DNA of 64,000 nt from Methylobacterium oryzihabitans (GCF_004004555.2 NZ_SACP01000004.1:228962-292961), one strand, 5' to 3'. Positions 52,265-60,974 are shown, counted from the stretch's first letter. Program-made: numbers and translations. Notes: generated by a model from the letters alone, not told the origin.

Positions 52265-54511
52265 ATGCCCCGCGCCATCCAAGACCGCTCCGCCGAGGCG
52301 CGCCGCCCCGCCGACGCCCTCGCCGGGACGGTGGAGCGCGTCACCTTCCACAATGCCGAGACCGGCTTCTGCGTGCTGAAGGTCAAGGCGCGCGGCCGGC
52401 GCGACCTCGTCGCCGTGGTCGGCCACGCCCCGGCGGTGGCGGCGGGCGAATGGGTCACCGCCACCGGCGCCTGGGTCAGCGACCGCAGCCACGGGCTCCA
52501 GTTCAAGGCCGACACCCTCGCCTGCACCCCGCCGACCGGGGCGGACGGCATCGAGCGCTACCTCGCTTCCGGCCAGATGCGCGGCATCGGGCCGGAAATG
52601 GCCAAGCGCATCGTGCGGGCCTTCGGCGAAGAGACCTTCGCGGTCATCGAGGCGCAGCCCCAGCGCCTGACCGAGGTCGCCGGCATCGGCAGGCTGCGCG
52701 CCGCCCGCCTCGTCGCCGCCTGGGCCGAGCACAAGGTGGTGCGCGAGATCATGATCTTTCTCCACGCCCACGGCGTCGGCACGGCGCGGGCGGTGCGGAT
52801 CTTCAAGACCTACGGCACCGACGCGGTCGCGGTGATGACCGAGGACCCCTACCGCCTCGCCCGCGACGTGCGCGGGATCGGCTTTCGCACCGCCGACGCG
52901 ATCGCGGCCCGCCTCGGCCTGCCGCCGACCGCCCCGGCGCGGCTGCGCGCCGGCATCGCCTACGCGCTGGAGGCCGCGATGGACGACGGCCACTGCGCCC
53001 TGCCGGTCGCCGATCTCGTCACCCGGGCCGCGGGCCTGCTCGACGTCGAGGCCGGGCTGATCCGCACCGCCCTGGTCGAGGAACTCTCCGGCGAGGCGGT
53101 GCTGGCCGACACGATCGGGACCGAGCCGCACGTCTTCCTGCGCGGCCTGCACGGGGCCGAGCGCGCCATCGCCGAGCGGCTGATCGCCCTCGACGCCGCC
53201 CCCCTGCCGTGGTCCGAGATCGCGGTGCCCGAGGCCCTCGCGGCGGTCGAGGCCGAGACCGGCCGGGCGCTGTCGCCGTCGCAGCGCGCCGCCGCCGAGA
53301 CCGTGCTCGCCGCCAAGGTCGCGGTCGTCACCGGCGGCCCCGGCGTCGGCAAGACCAGCACCCTCGACGCCCTGCTGCGGATCCTGCGCCGGGCCGAGGC
53401 CCGGGTGCTGCTCGCCGCGCCGACCGGCCGGGCCGCCAAGCGGATGAGCGAGCAGACCGGCCGCGAGGCCCGCACCCTGCACCGCCTGCTGGAGGTCGAC
53501 CCGGCCCATGGCGGCTTCCTGCGCGATGCCGGCAACCCGCTCGATTGCGACCTGCTGGTGGTGGACGAGGCCTCGATGGTCGACGTGCCGCTGATGAACG
53601 CCCTGACCCGGGCGCTGCCGCGCCACGCCGCCCTGTGGCTCGTCGGCGACGTCGACCAGTTGCCCTCGGTCGGGCCCGGGCAGGTGCTCGCCGACGTGAT
53701 CGCGTCCGGCCGGGTCGCGGTTGCGCGCCTCACGGAGGTCTTCCGGCAGGCCGCCGAGAGCCGGATCGTCGTCAACGCCCACCGGATCAATGCCGGGCGG
53801 ATGCCCGAGGGCGCCACCGACCCGGACGGCGACTTCTTCGTCGTGGCGATCTACGACCCCGAGATCGGTGCCGAGAAGCTGGTCGAGATCGTGTCCTGCC
53901 GCATCCCGCGCCGGTTCGGGCTCGATCCGGTCCGCGACGTGCAGGTGCTGTGCCCGATGAACCGCGGGGCGCTGGGCGCCCGCAACCTCAACCACGCGCT
54001 GCAACGGGTGCTCAACCCCGATCCGCCGGTGGCGGTCGAGCGGTTCGGCTGGCGCTTCGCCCCCGGCGACCGGGTGATGGTCGGGCAGAACGACTACGAC
54101 CGCGAGGTGTTCAACGGCGATCTCGGCCTCGTCCTGCGCATCGATTCCGAGGAGGGCATCCTGGTCGCCGGCTTCGACGGGCGCGAGGTCGAGTACCCGT
54201 TCGACGAACTCGACGCCCTGTCGCCGGCCTACGCCATCACGATCCACAAGGCGCAGGGCTCGGAATATCCAGCGGTGGTGATCCCGGTGGCGGTCCAGCA
54301 CTACACGATGCTCGCCCGCAACCTGCTCTATACCGGCGTCACCCGCGGCAAGCGGCTGGTGGTGCTGGTGGCCCAGACCCGGGCGATCGGGATCGCGGTG
54401 CGCGGCGGCGCCATGCGGCCGCGGTTCACGAAGCTGCGGGAGTGGCTGGAGACCGGCGAGACGGGCGCCCGCGAGCGGCGGCGGAGCGCGGGGTCGGGTG
54501 CCGACCGCTGA
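52265..54511 (+). CDS. recD2: RecD2-type DNA helicase
   Basis: This 748-aa superfamily-1B 5'-3' helicase has an N-terminal OB-like part (TVERVTFHNAETGFCVLKVK), helix-hairpin-helix repeats (AGIGRLRAARLVAAWAEHK; RGIGFRTADAIAARLGL), Walker A GGPGVGKTSTLDAL, motif II LLVVDEASMVDVPLMNALTR and the late motif YAITIHKAQGSEYPAVVIP. The N-terminal extension separates it from RecBCD-type RecD. It acts in DNA repair outside RecBCD. ATG 52265 is chosen as the start of similarity; the longer open frame begins inside the preceding small gene. Confidence 0.95.
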   Translation: MPRAIQDRSAEARRPADALAGTVERVTFHNAETGFCVLKVKARGRRDLVAVVGHAPAVAAGEWVTATGAWVSDRSHGLQFKADTLACTPPTGADGIERYLASGQMRGIGPEMAKRIVRAFGEETFAVIEAQPQRLTEVAGIGRLRAARLVAAWAEHKVVREIMIFLHAHGVGTARAVRIFKTYGTDAVAVMTEDPYRLARDVRGIGFRTADAIAARLGLPPTAPARLRAGIAYALEAAMDDGHCALPVADLVTRAAGLLDVEAGLIRTALVEELSGEAVLADTIGTEPHVFLRGLHGAERAIAERLIALDAAPLPWSEIAVPEALAAVEAETGRALSPSQRAAAETVLAAKVAVVTGGPGVGKTSTLDALLRILRRAEARVLLAAPTGRAAKRMSEQTGREARTLHRLLEVDPAHGGFLRDAGNPLDCDLLVVDEASMVDVPLMNALTRALPRHAALWLVGDVDQLPSVGPGQVLADVIASGRVAVARLTEVFRQAAESRIVVNAHRINAGRMPEGATDPDGDFFVVAIYDPEIGAEKLVEIVSCRIPRRFGLDPVRDVQVLCPMNRGALGARNLNHALQRVLNPDPPVAVERFGWRFAPGDRVMVGQNDYDREVFNGDLGLVLRIDSEEGILVAGFDGREVEYPFDELDALSPAYAITIHKAQGSEYPAVVIPVAVQHYTMLARNLLYTGVTRGKRLVVLVAQTRAIGIAVRGGAMRPRFTKLREWLETGETGARERRRSAGSGADR

Positions 54512-54513
54512 GG

Positions 54514-55062
54514 CTAATACCCCTTCTTCACCTCGGCCAGCGCCCGGGTGAGCCCGGCCGCGATGGTCTCGCGCTCGCCCGGCGAGGCGTCGCGGGCGAC
54601 GAGGACGCGGCGGCCGCGGGACTCGAAGGCGAGGGATTGCAGGCCGTACTCGTCGTCCTCGACCTTGTGCAGGCGGGTCCAGAGCGGGTTGAAGCGCCAC
54701 TCGGCGCGCTCGCCGCGGTGGCTGACCCGGGCGATCAGCACCTCGATCTGGCTCACCATCACCTCCTCGAACGAGCGGCCGCGGCGGTTGCTGACGGTGA
54801 GCGCCAGCCACAGGGCGAGCATGTCGAGGCCGAAGAACCCGGCCACCGGCCAGTGCCCCATCCGCACGAAGGCGATGCTGGTGACGAGGGAGACGAGGCA
54901 GCAGGCACCCATCACCACCCGGAAGCCGAGGCGCCCGAGGGACCGGTGCGGGCGGATCACCGCCGCGAAGACCGGACGGTCGATCGTGTCGGGATCGCGC
55001 CCGTAGGGATGTCGCGCCGAAGGCTCCGGGCCGTCGTCGCCGTGGATCTTGCCGCTCGCCAT
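54514..55062 (-). CDS. DUF2244 membrane protein
   Basis: This 182-aa protein has two adjacent membrane segments (about 46-95: GRLGFRVVMGACCLVSLVTS, GHWPVAGFFGLDMLALWLAL) followed by a soluble domain with WRFNPLWTRLHKVEDDEYGL and GRRVLVARDASPGERETIA, as in DUF2244. Function unknown. It is divergent from nth, a neighbour order common in Hyphomicrobiales. In-frame ATGs at 55062 and 55071 are both possible. Confidence 0.9.
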   Translation of the reverse strand: MASGKIHGDDGPEPSARHPYGRDPDTIDRPVFAAVIRPHRSLGRLGFRVVMGACCLVSLVTSIAFVRMGHWPVAGFFGLDMLALWLALTVSNRRGRSFEEVMVSQIEVLIARVSHRGERAEWRFNPLWTRLHKVEDDEYGLQSLAFESRGRRVLVARDASPGERETIAAGLTRALAEVKKGY

Positions 55063-55082
55063 GCCCGCCATATAAGGCGCTG

Positions 55083-55820
55083 ATGGCCCGCCGCACATCG
55101 ACCGCCCCGATCAAAAACACGACAGGCACGGCGGGCGCGCACGTCGTCGCGCCGTTGACCGCGGCGGCCCGGCAGGGCGAGCCGGTCGACGCCGCCACCC
55201 TGGCCGAGATCTTCTCGCGCCTGCGCGCCGCCGACCCCGAGCCGCGCTCCGACCTCGAGTATCTCAACCCCTACACGCTGCTGGTGGCGGTGGTGCTCTC
55301 GGCCCAGGCGACCGACCGGAGCGTCAACCTCGCCACCGCGCCGCTCTTCGCCCGGGCCGACACCCCGGAGGCGATGCTGGCGCTCGGCGAGGAGGTCGTG
55401 CGCCACCACATCCGCACCATCGGGCTGTTCAACACCAAGGCGAAGAACGTCATCGCTCTGTCGCGCATCCTGGTCGAGGAGCATGGCGGCGAGGTGCCGC
55501 GCGAGCGCGAGAAGCTCGAAGTGCTGCCCGGCGTCGGCAGGAAGACCGCGAGCGTCGTGCTGAACGTGGCGTTCGGGGTGCCGACCATCGCGGTCGACAC
55601 CCACATCTTCCGGGTCTCGAACCGCATCCCGCTGGCGCCGGGCTCGACCACCGACAAGGTCCAGGCCGGCCTGGAGGCGATCGTGCCCGAGCCCTACCGG
55701 CTCAACGCCCATCACTGGCTGATCCTGCACGGGCGCTACACCTGCAAGGCGCGCAAGCCCGAATGCGGGCGCTGCGTCATCGCCGACCTGTGCCGGTATC
55801 CCGACAAGGTCGCGGCCTGA
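55083..55820 (+). CDS. nth: Endonuclease III (DNA glycosylase/AP lyase)
   Basis: This 245-aa base-excision repair enzyme removes oxidised pyrimidines. The helix-hairpin-helix LPGVGRKTASVVLNVAF contains catalytic Lys154, and VDTHIFRVSNR contains Asp172. The C-terminal 4Fe-4S cluster is C221-x6-C228-x2-C231-x5-C237. An N-terminal extension of about 35 residues precedes the usual start of similarity; ATG 55083 is 20 bp from the divergent DUF2244 start. Confidence 0.97.
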   Translation: MARRTSTAPIKNTTGTAGAHVVAPLTAAARQGEPVDAATLAEIFSRLRAADPEPRSDLEYLNPYTLLVAVVLSAQATDRSVNLATAPLFARADTPEAMLALGEEVVRHHIRTIGLFNTKAKNVIALSRILVEEHGGEVPREREKLEVLPGVGRKTASVVLNVAFGVPTIAVDTHIFRVSNRIPLAPGSTTDKVQAGLEAIVPEPYRLNAHHWLILHGRYTCKARKPECGRCVIADLCRYPDKVAA

Positions 55821-55861
55821 CCGGCCCCGGTCCCGCCCAGCGCGGCGGGAGTGCATGTCAT

Positions 55862-55981
55862 ACCAGCGGTCATTGAAAATGACCTTTGGTTCTGCTCTCG
55901 AATTTCCGCCAAGCCTCTGGCTGAGTGTCGGAAATCCGAGATGGATCAACGGCCCCGTCGATCTCGGGCCTGCCCGAGATC
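55862..55981. repeat. Cluster of palindromes upstream of the orphan sensor gene
   Basis: An imperfect inverted repeat lies at 55862-55890 (ACCA-GC-GGTCATT ... AATGACC-TT-TGGT). A perfect one, GATCTCGGGC-CT-GCCCGAGATC, lies at 55960-55981, 130 bp before the GTG of the sensor gene. The first palindrome sits in the least GC-rich stretch nearby. They could be operator sites or remains of a small mobile repeat. Confidence 0.55.
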
Positions 55982-56110
55982 GCGTCGATGCGTCAGCATC
56001 CCGGGCCGTTGGGATCAGGAGTGTATTCGGCCGGGCGGGAGCGGATTAACCCGCCGCAAAGACGATCCCGGCAGGATCCTCGCGGAGATCCGATCGCCGG
56101 AGCATCCGAC

Positions 56111-57241
56111 GTGACCTTCAGGACAGCCCTCGTCCTCGCGGTGGCGGGCCTCAGCCTGATCGGTTGTGCCCTCGCGGCCGATGGCGCGCTCCGGCAGTAC
56201 GGGCGTCTCGCCGCCGTGACCCAGGCGGGGCTGCGCCTCGGCGTGCTGCGCCTGCTGGCGGAGGTGCCGCCGCACCTGAGCATCGAGCGCGGCCTGACCA
56301 CGATGGCGCTGCAAGGCCTGACGGCCGACGACGGCCGCGGGCTCGCGGCGCTCCGGACGGCGCAGGACCTCACCGCCGGGGCGGTGGACGCGGCCTCGGC
56401 CCGGGTCCGGGAGACTGACGGGCGCCTGCCGGAGGGCGACGGGCTCGGCGACCGCGTCGCCGAGATCGGCCGCTCCTACGAGGCCCTGCGCGACCTCGTC
56501 GCGGCCCGGCTCGACCAGCCGGTCGCCGGGCGCGGCGACGCGGTGGCGGTCGTCGGCACGCTGTCGGCGGGGATCCTCCAGGCGGCGCGCCTCGCTTCGG
56601 AGGCGGAGACGGCCAAGCTCGCTCCGGCGAGCGGCCGGGCGTTCCAGTGGGGCACCATCGCCCGCGCGGCCCTCGAGCTGCGCGATCTGGCCGGCCAGCA
56701 GGCCGGCGCCCTGCAGAACCTCGTGGCCGCCCACAGGCCGGTGCCGACGCAGCAGGCGGTCGATTTCTGGCGGCTCCAGGGCCGCGTCGACCAGATCTGG
56801 CTCGGCCTCAGATCCCTCGGCGAACAGGATGCCGCCTCGCCCGCGCTGAGGGCCGCGCTGGCACGGGTCCAGGCGGAGTACGTCGAGGCGTTCCAGATCC
56901 TGCGCAACGAGATGGTGCCGCATTTCGAGACCGGCCGGTTCCCCGTCGGCGGGGCCGCCTATCGCGAGCGGGCGCTGCCGATGTGGCACTCGGTCCTCGC
57001 CCTGCGCGACGCCGCCTTCGACGGCGCCGAGGCCGCCATCGCCGCAGACGCGGTCGAGGTCCGGTCGCGCTTCGCCACCGCCGTGGCCGTCCTCGGGGCG
57101 GCCGGCCTTGGGACGCTCCTGGTCCTCATCCTGGCCGTTGCCGGAGCATCGCGGCCCGCCGCGCGGGCGGGATGGCCGGAGATCCCCTGCCCGCGCGCCA
57201 ACCGGCCCGCACTGGCGCAAAGCGCCGAGATGCGCGGCTGA
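56111..57241 (+). CDS. Orphan membrane-anchored sensor-like protein without output domain
   Basis: From GTG 56111 (GGAG eight bases upstream) it is 376 aa: TM1 near residues 5-23 (ALVLAVAGLSLIGCALAA), a helical periplasmic domain of about 300 residues with the PHLSIERGLTTMALQG stretch seen in nitrate/nitrite-type and related chemoreceptor sensor domains, then TM2 near 322-345 (ATAVAVLGAAGLGTLLVLIL). Only about 30 residues follow; HAMP, methyl-accepting, kinase and GGDEF domains are all missing. It resembles a chemoreceptor or diguanylate cyclase N-terminal half, cut naturally or lost. No obvious continuation is found downstream. Confidence 0.7.
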   Translation: MTFRTALVLAVAGLSLIGCALAADGALRQYGRLAAVTQAGLRLGVLRLLAEVPPHLSIERGLTTMALQGLTADDGRGLAALRTAQDLTAGAVDAASARVRETDGRLPEGDGLGDRVAEIGRSYEALRDLVAARLDQPVAGRGDAVAVVGTLSAGILQAARLASEAETAKLAPASGRAFQWGTIARAALELRDLAGQQAGALQNLVAAHRPVPTQQAVDFWRLQGRVDQIWLGLRSLGEQDAASPALRAALARVQAEYVEAFQILRNEMVPHFETGRFPVGGAAYRERALPMWHSVLALRDAAFDGAEAAIAADAVEVRSRFATAVAVLGAAGLGTLLVLILAVAGASRPAARAGWPEIPCPRANRPALAQSAEMRG

Positions 57242-57244
57242 CCC

Positions 57245-57514
57245 TCAGCGGCGGATGCAGCGCTGCGGCCCGCGCACGCAGGCGATGCCCGGCAGCGAGC
57301 AATTCGCCCCCTCGGTGCCGCGGACGCAGACCACGCAGGAATCGGTCCATTCCCGGCAGCCCGGATCGCGGTCGGGCCCGACCGCCGGCGCCGGGTGACC
57401 GCCCGGGGCGAGATGCGCCAGCGCCACCGTGGCGAGGACCAGCGCGGCCACGCCGAGGGAGACCCGGCGGTCGTGGCTGCGCTCGGCGGCGGGCGGGGCG
57501 AGGATGTCGGCCAT
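57245..57514 (-). CDS. Small Cys-rich single-pass membrane protein
   Basis: This 89-aa protein has a short cytoplasmic N-terminus, one hydrophobic segment (VSLGVAALVLATVALAHLAP) and a periplasmic tail with six cysteines (CREWTDSCVVCVRGTEGANC, CVRGPQRC). Function unknown. It lies 32 bp downstream of the carbonic anhydrase in the same direction and is probably in the same transcript. Confidence 0.75.
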   Translation of the reverse strand: MADILAPPAAERSHDRRVSLGVAALVLATVALAHLAPGGHPAPAVGPDRDPGCREWTDSCVVCVRGTEGANCSLPGIACVRGPQRCIRR

Positions 57515-57546
57515 GCGGCCCTCCTCGCCCGCGGCCACGCCGGCTG

Positions 57547-58245
57547 TCAACCGGCCGCGGCGGCCACGAAGCTCGCGGCGACCTGCCGCGGGCTCGACTG
57601 CTCGGCGACCGGGATGTGGGTGTCGTCCTCGAGCGGCACGAACTTGGCGGTCTGTCCGTCGAAGGCGTAGAGCTGCCCGGTCTCGATCTCGAAGAACCAG
57701 CCATGCAGGGTGAGCTGGCCGGTGGCGAGCCCGGCGGCGACGGAAGGGTGGGTGCGCAGGTTGTTGAGCTGCACCACGACGTTCTCCATCGCCAGCGCAT
57801 GATGGCGCTGCTTGTCGTCGAGGGTGTCGGGATAGGCCTCGCACACGATGGTGTGGGCGGCGTGGCTGTGGCGCAGCCAGGCGGCGACGTTGGGCATCTT
57901 GTCGAGGGCGCCGGGCTGCAGCAGGCCCTTCATGGCGCCGCAATCGGAATGGCCGCAGACCACGATGTCGCGCACGCCCAGCGCCATGACCGCGTACTCG
58001 ATCGCGGCCGAGACGCCGCCGGTCACGGTGGCGATCGGCGGCACGATGTTGCCGGCGTTGCGGCACACGAACAGCTCGCCGGGGCCGACCTGGGTGATCT
58101 GCTCGGGCACCACCCGCGAATCCGCGCACGAGATCACCAGCGCCTTCGGCTGCTGGCCGTCGTGGACGAGACGCTGGTAGATCGACTTCTGCTGCGGAAA
58201 CACCTGCTCGCGAAACTGCGAGAAGCCCTGAACGATGTTGTCCAT
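57547..58245 (-). CDS. Beta-class carbonic anhydrase
   Basis: This 232-aa zinc enzyme interconverts CO2 and bicarbonate. Zinc ligands C40 (SCADSRVVPE, with D42/R44 dyad), H99 and C102 (CGHSDCGAMKG) are all present. Bicarbonate supply matters for carboxylations such as those of the ethylmalonyl-CoA pathway in methylotrophs (inference). ATG 58245 follows GGAAGG. The open frame continues upstream, but only through a GC-rich tandem repeat. Confidence 0.95.
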   Translation of the reverse strand: MDNIVQGFSQFREQVFPQQKSIYQRLVHDGQQPKALVISCADSRVVPEQITQVGPGELFVCRNAGNIVPPIATVTGGVSAAIEYAVMALGVRDIVVCGHSDCGAMKGLLQPGALDKMPNVAAWLRHSHAAHTIVCEAYPDTLDDKQRHHALAMENVVVQLNNLRTHPSVAAGLATGQLTLHGWFFEIETGQLYAFDGQTAKFVPLEDDTHIPVAEQSSPRQVAASFVAAAAG

Positions 58246-58264
58246 CTGCACCTTCCTTGCTTGA

Positions 58265-58335
58265 GGCCGCCGCGCGGCTTGACCCTGCCTGTGGCCGCCG
58301 CGCGGCTTGGCCCTGCCTGTGGCCGCCAAGCGGCC
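58265..58335 (-). repeat. 28-bp tandem repeat in the carbonic anhydrase leader
   Basis: Two full 28-bp copies, starting GGCCGCCGCGCGGCTTG and ending CCCTGCCTGT, span 58265-58292 and 58293-58320 and differ at one base. A 15-bp partial third copy follows to 58335. Each unit includes a short self-complementary GCCGCGCGGC core. It lies 20-90 bp upstream of the carbonic anhydrase start. Confidence 0.85.
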
Positions 58336-58449
58336 GGGCGCTGCCGTGCCCATAACGCCAAGACGATGATTTTGTTTCTCTGCGCCAGATCGGAGCGAGA
58401 ACTGCATCGTCCCGGTGGGTTCGGGTGATTTACGATGGGGAGTGCAGGT

Positions 58450-60522
58450 TTAATCCCGCGGATCGGCGCCGATCATCGCTCGGGACGCGAGCAGCGGCGG
58501 CAGGGCGGCGAGGTCGAGGGGCTTGCCCAGGAAGCCGTCGAACCCGGCCGCCCGCGCCGCCGCCTCGTCCTCGGCCTGGACGTTGGCGGTCAGCGCCACG
58601 AGGCGCAGGCGCGGCAGGTCGCGGTCGCGCTCGAACCCGCGCAGGCGCCGCGCCGCCTCCAGGCCGTCGATCCGCGGCATGCGGATGTCGAGGAGGGCGA
58701 GGCGGTAGGCCGGCGCCTCGCCGAGGGCGGCGGCCTGCAACAGGGCCAGCGCCTCGGCGCCGTCCCGGGCCCAGGTCACGGCGGCGTCGAGGCGCTCCAG
58801 CGCCTTGCGGGCGAGGAGCGCGTTGATCGGGTTGTCCTCGGCCAGCAGCACCCGCGGGCCGGTCTCCCGGGGGGCGGCCGCCGGCGCCGGAATGGCCGGG
58901 GCGTCGCAGCAGGGCGCCGGCGCCGCGGCGAGGTGGGCGAGGAGCGAGGAGGCCCGCACCGGCTTGATGAGGTAGCGGTCGAAGCCCGCCGCCGCCGGGG
59001 AGCCGAATTCGCGCCGGTCGAACGGGGACAGGAGCACGATCCGCCGGGCGACACCCGCGTCCCGGGCCGCCGCGGCGATGCGCCGGACCGCGTCGTCGCC
59101 GAGGGCGCGGTCGGCGATCACCGCGTCGACGGACGCGCCGCCGGCGAGCGCCGCCACCGCCTGCGCCTCGCTCGCCACCGCCTCGACCATCGCGCCCGCC
59201 CGCTCCATGCGCTTGCCGAGATACGGCGCCCCGAACGGCGAATCGGCGACGACCAGCACCCGGCGGCCTGCCAGGGATTCCGCCGCCGCGCCGGCCGGGG
59301 CCGGCCCGGCGACGGGCAGCGGCAGCACGACGGTGAAGCGGCTGCCGGCGCCGGGCCGCGACTCGGCCTCGATCCGGCCGCCCATCCGGGTCACCAGCCG
59401 GCGGGTGATGGCGAGGCCGAGCCCGGTGCCCTCGTGCCGGCGGCTGGCGCTGCCGTCCCCCTGCTCGAACTCCTCGAACACCAGCGGCAGGCGCTCGGGC
59501 GGGATGCCGGGTCCGGTATCGCGGACCGACAGCACCAGCGCCCCGTCCTCCCAGGCGGCGGCGACGCCGACGCCGCCGGTCTCGGTGAACTTGATCGCGT
59601 TGCCGGCGAGGTTCAGCAGGATCTGGCGCACCCGGTCGCCGTCGCCGGTCACCTGCGCCGGCAGGTCCTCAGCGATGTCGGCGGCGATCTCGATGCCCTT
59701 GTCCTGGGCCCGCGGCGCCAGCAATTCGACCACGCCCTCGACCAGCAGCCCGGCGGCGAACGGCGCGGCGGCGAGGTCGAGCCGCCCGGCCTCGATCTTC
59801 GAGAAGTCGAGGATGCCGTCGATGAGGGTCAGCAGCGCCTCGCCGGAGGTCCGCACCGCCTCGACGTAGGTGCGCTGCTCGGGATCGAGGCGGGTCTCGC
59901 GCAGCAGCGCCGCCATGCCGAGGATGCCGTTGAGGGGGGTGCGGAACTCGTGGCTGACGGTGGCGAGGAAGCGGGACTTCGCCACGCTGGCGGCCTCGGC
60001 GCGGCTGCGCGCCTCGTCGAGGGAGCGGGTCGTCTCGACGCGCTCGGTGATGTCGCGCCCGGCCGACAGCCGCTCGGGCCGGCCGGTGCGGCCGACCACC
60101 GCCGTCTCGACCACCGAGAACCAGCGCACGCCGCCGTCGACCGCCACCGCCACGTCGTGGCTGCGCGAGCCGTCGGGCAGCGGCACGAACGGGCTCGCCT
60201 CGACCACGGTCAGGTGGCGGGTCGAGCCGACCAGCGCCTCCGGCCGGCTGCCGAGGAAGCGCGCGAAGGTCTCGTTGCAGAAGGTGATGCGGTCCTCGGC
60301 GTCGCGCTGGACCACGAGGGCGATCTGCGCCTCGACGAGGCTGCGGTAGCGGTCCTCGCTCTCCGACAGGCGCCAGATGCGGTCGTGCAGGCGCTCGACC
60401 TCGCCGTCGTGGCGCCGGCGCACGCCGTCCAGGACCCGCCAGCCCGCCGCGAGGCCGACGATCGCGAGCCCGGCCGCGACGCCGAGCGCCGCTCCCACCG
60501 TTCCGAGACCCGCCAGACCCAT
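58450..60522 (-). CDS. Hybrid sensor histidine kinase (PAS-HisKA-HATPase-REC-REC)
   Basis: At 690 aa: one N-terminal membrane segment (residues 5-30), a PAS domain (about 55-165), HisKA with phospho-accepting H191 (ATVSHEFRTPLNGILGMAAL), HATPase with NLAGNAIKFTE, DTGPGIP and GTGLGLAI, then two receiver domains. The first (about 440-550) keeps one acidic residue (VVADS), the IADRAL aspartate and LIKPV lysine; the second (about 560-685) is complete: LLAEDNP, LLDIRMP, ALTAN, GKPL. Signal and partner regulator are unknown; no Hpt or response-regulator gene is adjacent. Confidence 0.93.
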   Translation of the reverse strand: MGLAGLGTVGAALGVAAGLAIVGLAAGWRVLDGVRRRHDGEVERLHDRIWRLSESEDRYRSLVEAQIALVVQRDAEDRITFCNETFARFLGSRPEALVGSTRHLTVVEASPFVPLPDGSRSHDVAVAVDGGVRWFSVVETAVVGRTGRPERLSAGRDITERVETTRSLDEARSRAEAASVAKSRFLATVSHEFRTPLNGILGMAALLRETRLDPEQRTYVEAVRTSGEALLTLIDGILDFSKIEAGRLDLAAAPFAAGLLVEGVVELLAPRAQDKGIEIAADIAEDLPAQVTGDGDRVRQILLNLAGNAIKFTETGGVGVAAAWEDGALVLSVRDTGPGIPPERLPLVFEEFEQGDGSASRRHEGTGLGLAITRRLVTRMGGRIEAESRPGAGSRFTVVLPLPVAGPAPAGAAAESLAGRRVLVVADSPFGAPYLGKRMERAGAMVEAVASEAQAVAALAGGASVDAVIADRALGDDAVRRIAAAARDAGVARRIVLLSPFDRREFGSPAAAGFDRYLIKPVRASSLLAHLAAAPAPCCDAPAIPAPAAAPRETGPRVLLAEDNPINALLARKALERLDAAVTWARDGAEALALLQAAALGEAPAYRLALLDIRMPRIDGLEAARRLRGFERDRDLPRLRLVALTANVQAEDEAAARAAGFDGFLGKPLDLAALPPLLASRAMIGADPRD

Positions 60523-60639
60523 CCGCCGCCCTCCTGCCGCCGGGCGCGATCCTGGCCCGGCGGGGCTGAATGCGGGCTTGCGGAAACCGCTTAGCGGATC
60601 CTGAGCCGGGCCGCTCGGATTGCGCGCATCCGGCCCCGG

Positions 60640-60876
60640 TCGGGGGAAGCCGGTTTCGGCATCGCGACGGCGACCGCAACGCAGTCGCCACGATCCCGCA
60701 GGGATCGCCTGAAGCGATCGACCAGAGGCATCATGAGACCAAGGGCCGTTTTCAACGACCCGTTGGTGTCATACGGTTCTCGATTGATCGCTTCGCGATG
60801 CGAAAATCGGCCTCGCTCAGGCGCCGCGCGGGCTCGTGATACGATTTTCGGAACTGATCGTCCGAAAATCGTATCA
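60640..60876 (-). repeat. Dispersed intergenic palindromic repeat, copy D (compound)
   Basis: A perfect 16-bp inverted repeat (TGATACGATTTTCGGA / TCCGAAAATCGTATCA, 8-nt loop) lies at 60837-60876. Read on the minus strand it continues into GCCCGCGCGGCGCCTGAGCG, GATTTTCGCATCGCGAAGCG, the same modules as copy B. A plus-oriented module (CCCGCAGGGATCGCCTGAAG then CGATCGACC ... CATGAGACCAAGGG) at 60640-60750 abuts it, so two partial elements meet head to head. Confidence 0.75.
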
Positions 60877-60974
60877 GTTGCTCACCGGCTTTGCCGTCCC
60901 TTGCGGATGAAACCGGGCGGTGGTCGTCTGTATCCGTTGCCCCGGTCGAAGGCGGCTTTCGCTTTGGCACGCCT

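Noticed and set aside
57547..58407. Carbonic anhydrase starting at 58407
   Set aside because: The extra N-terminus translates a 28-bp tandem repeat; ATG 58245 has GGAAGG before it and matches the family start.
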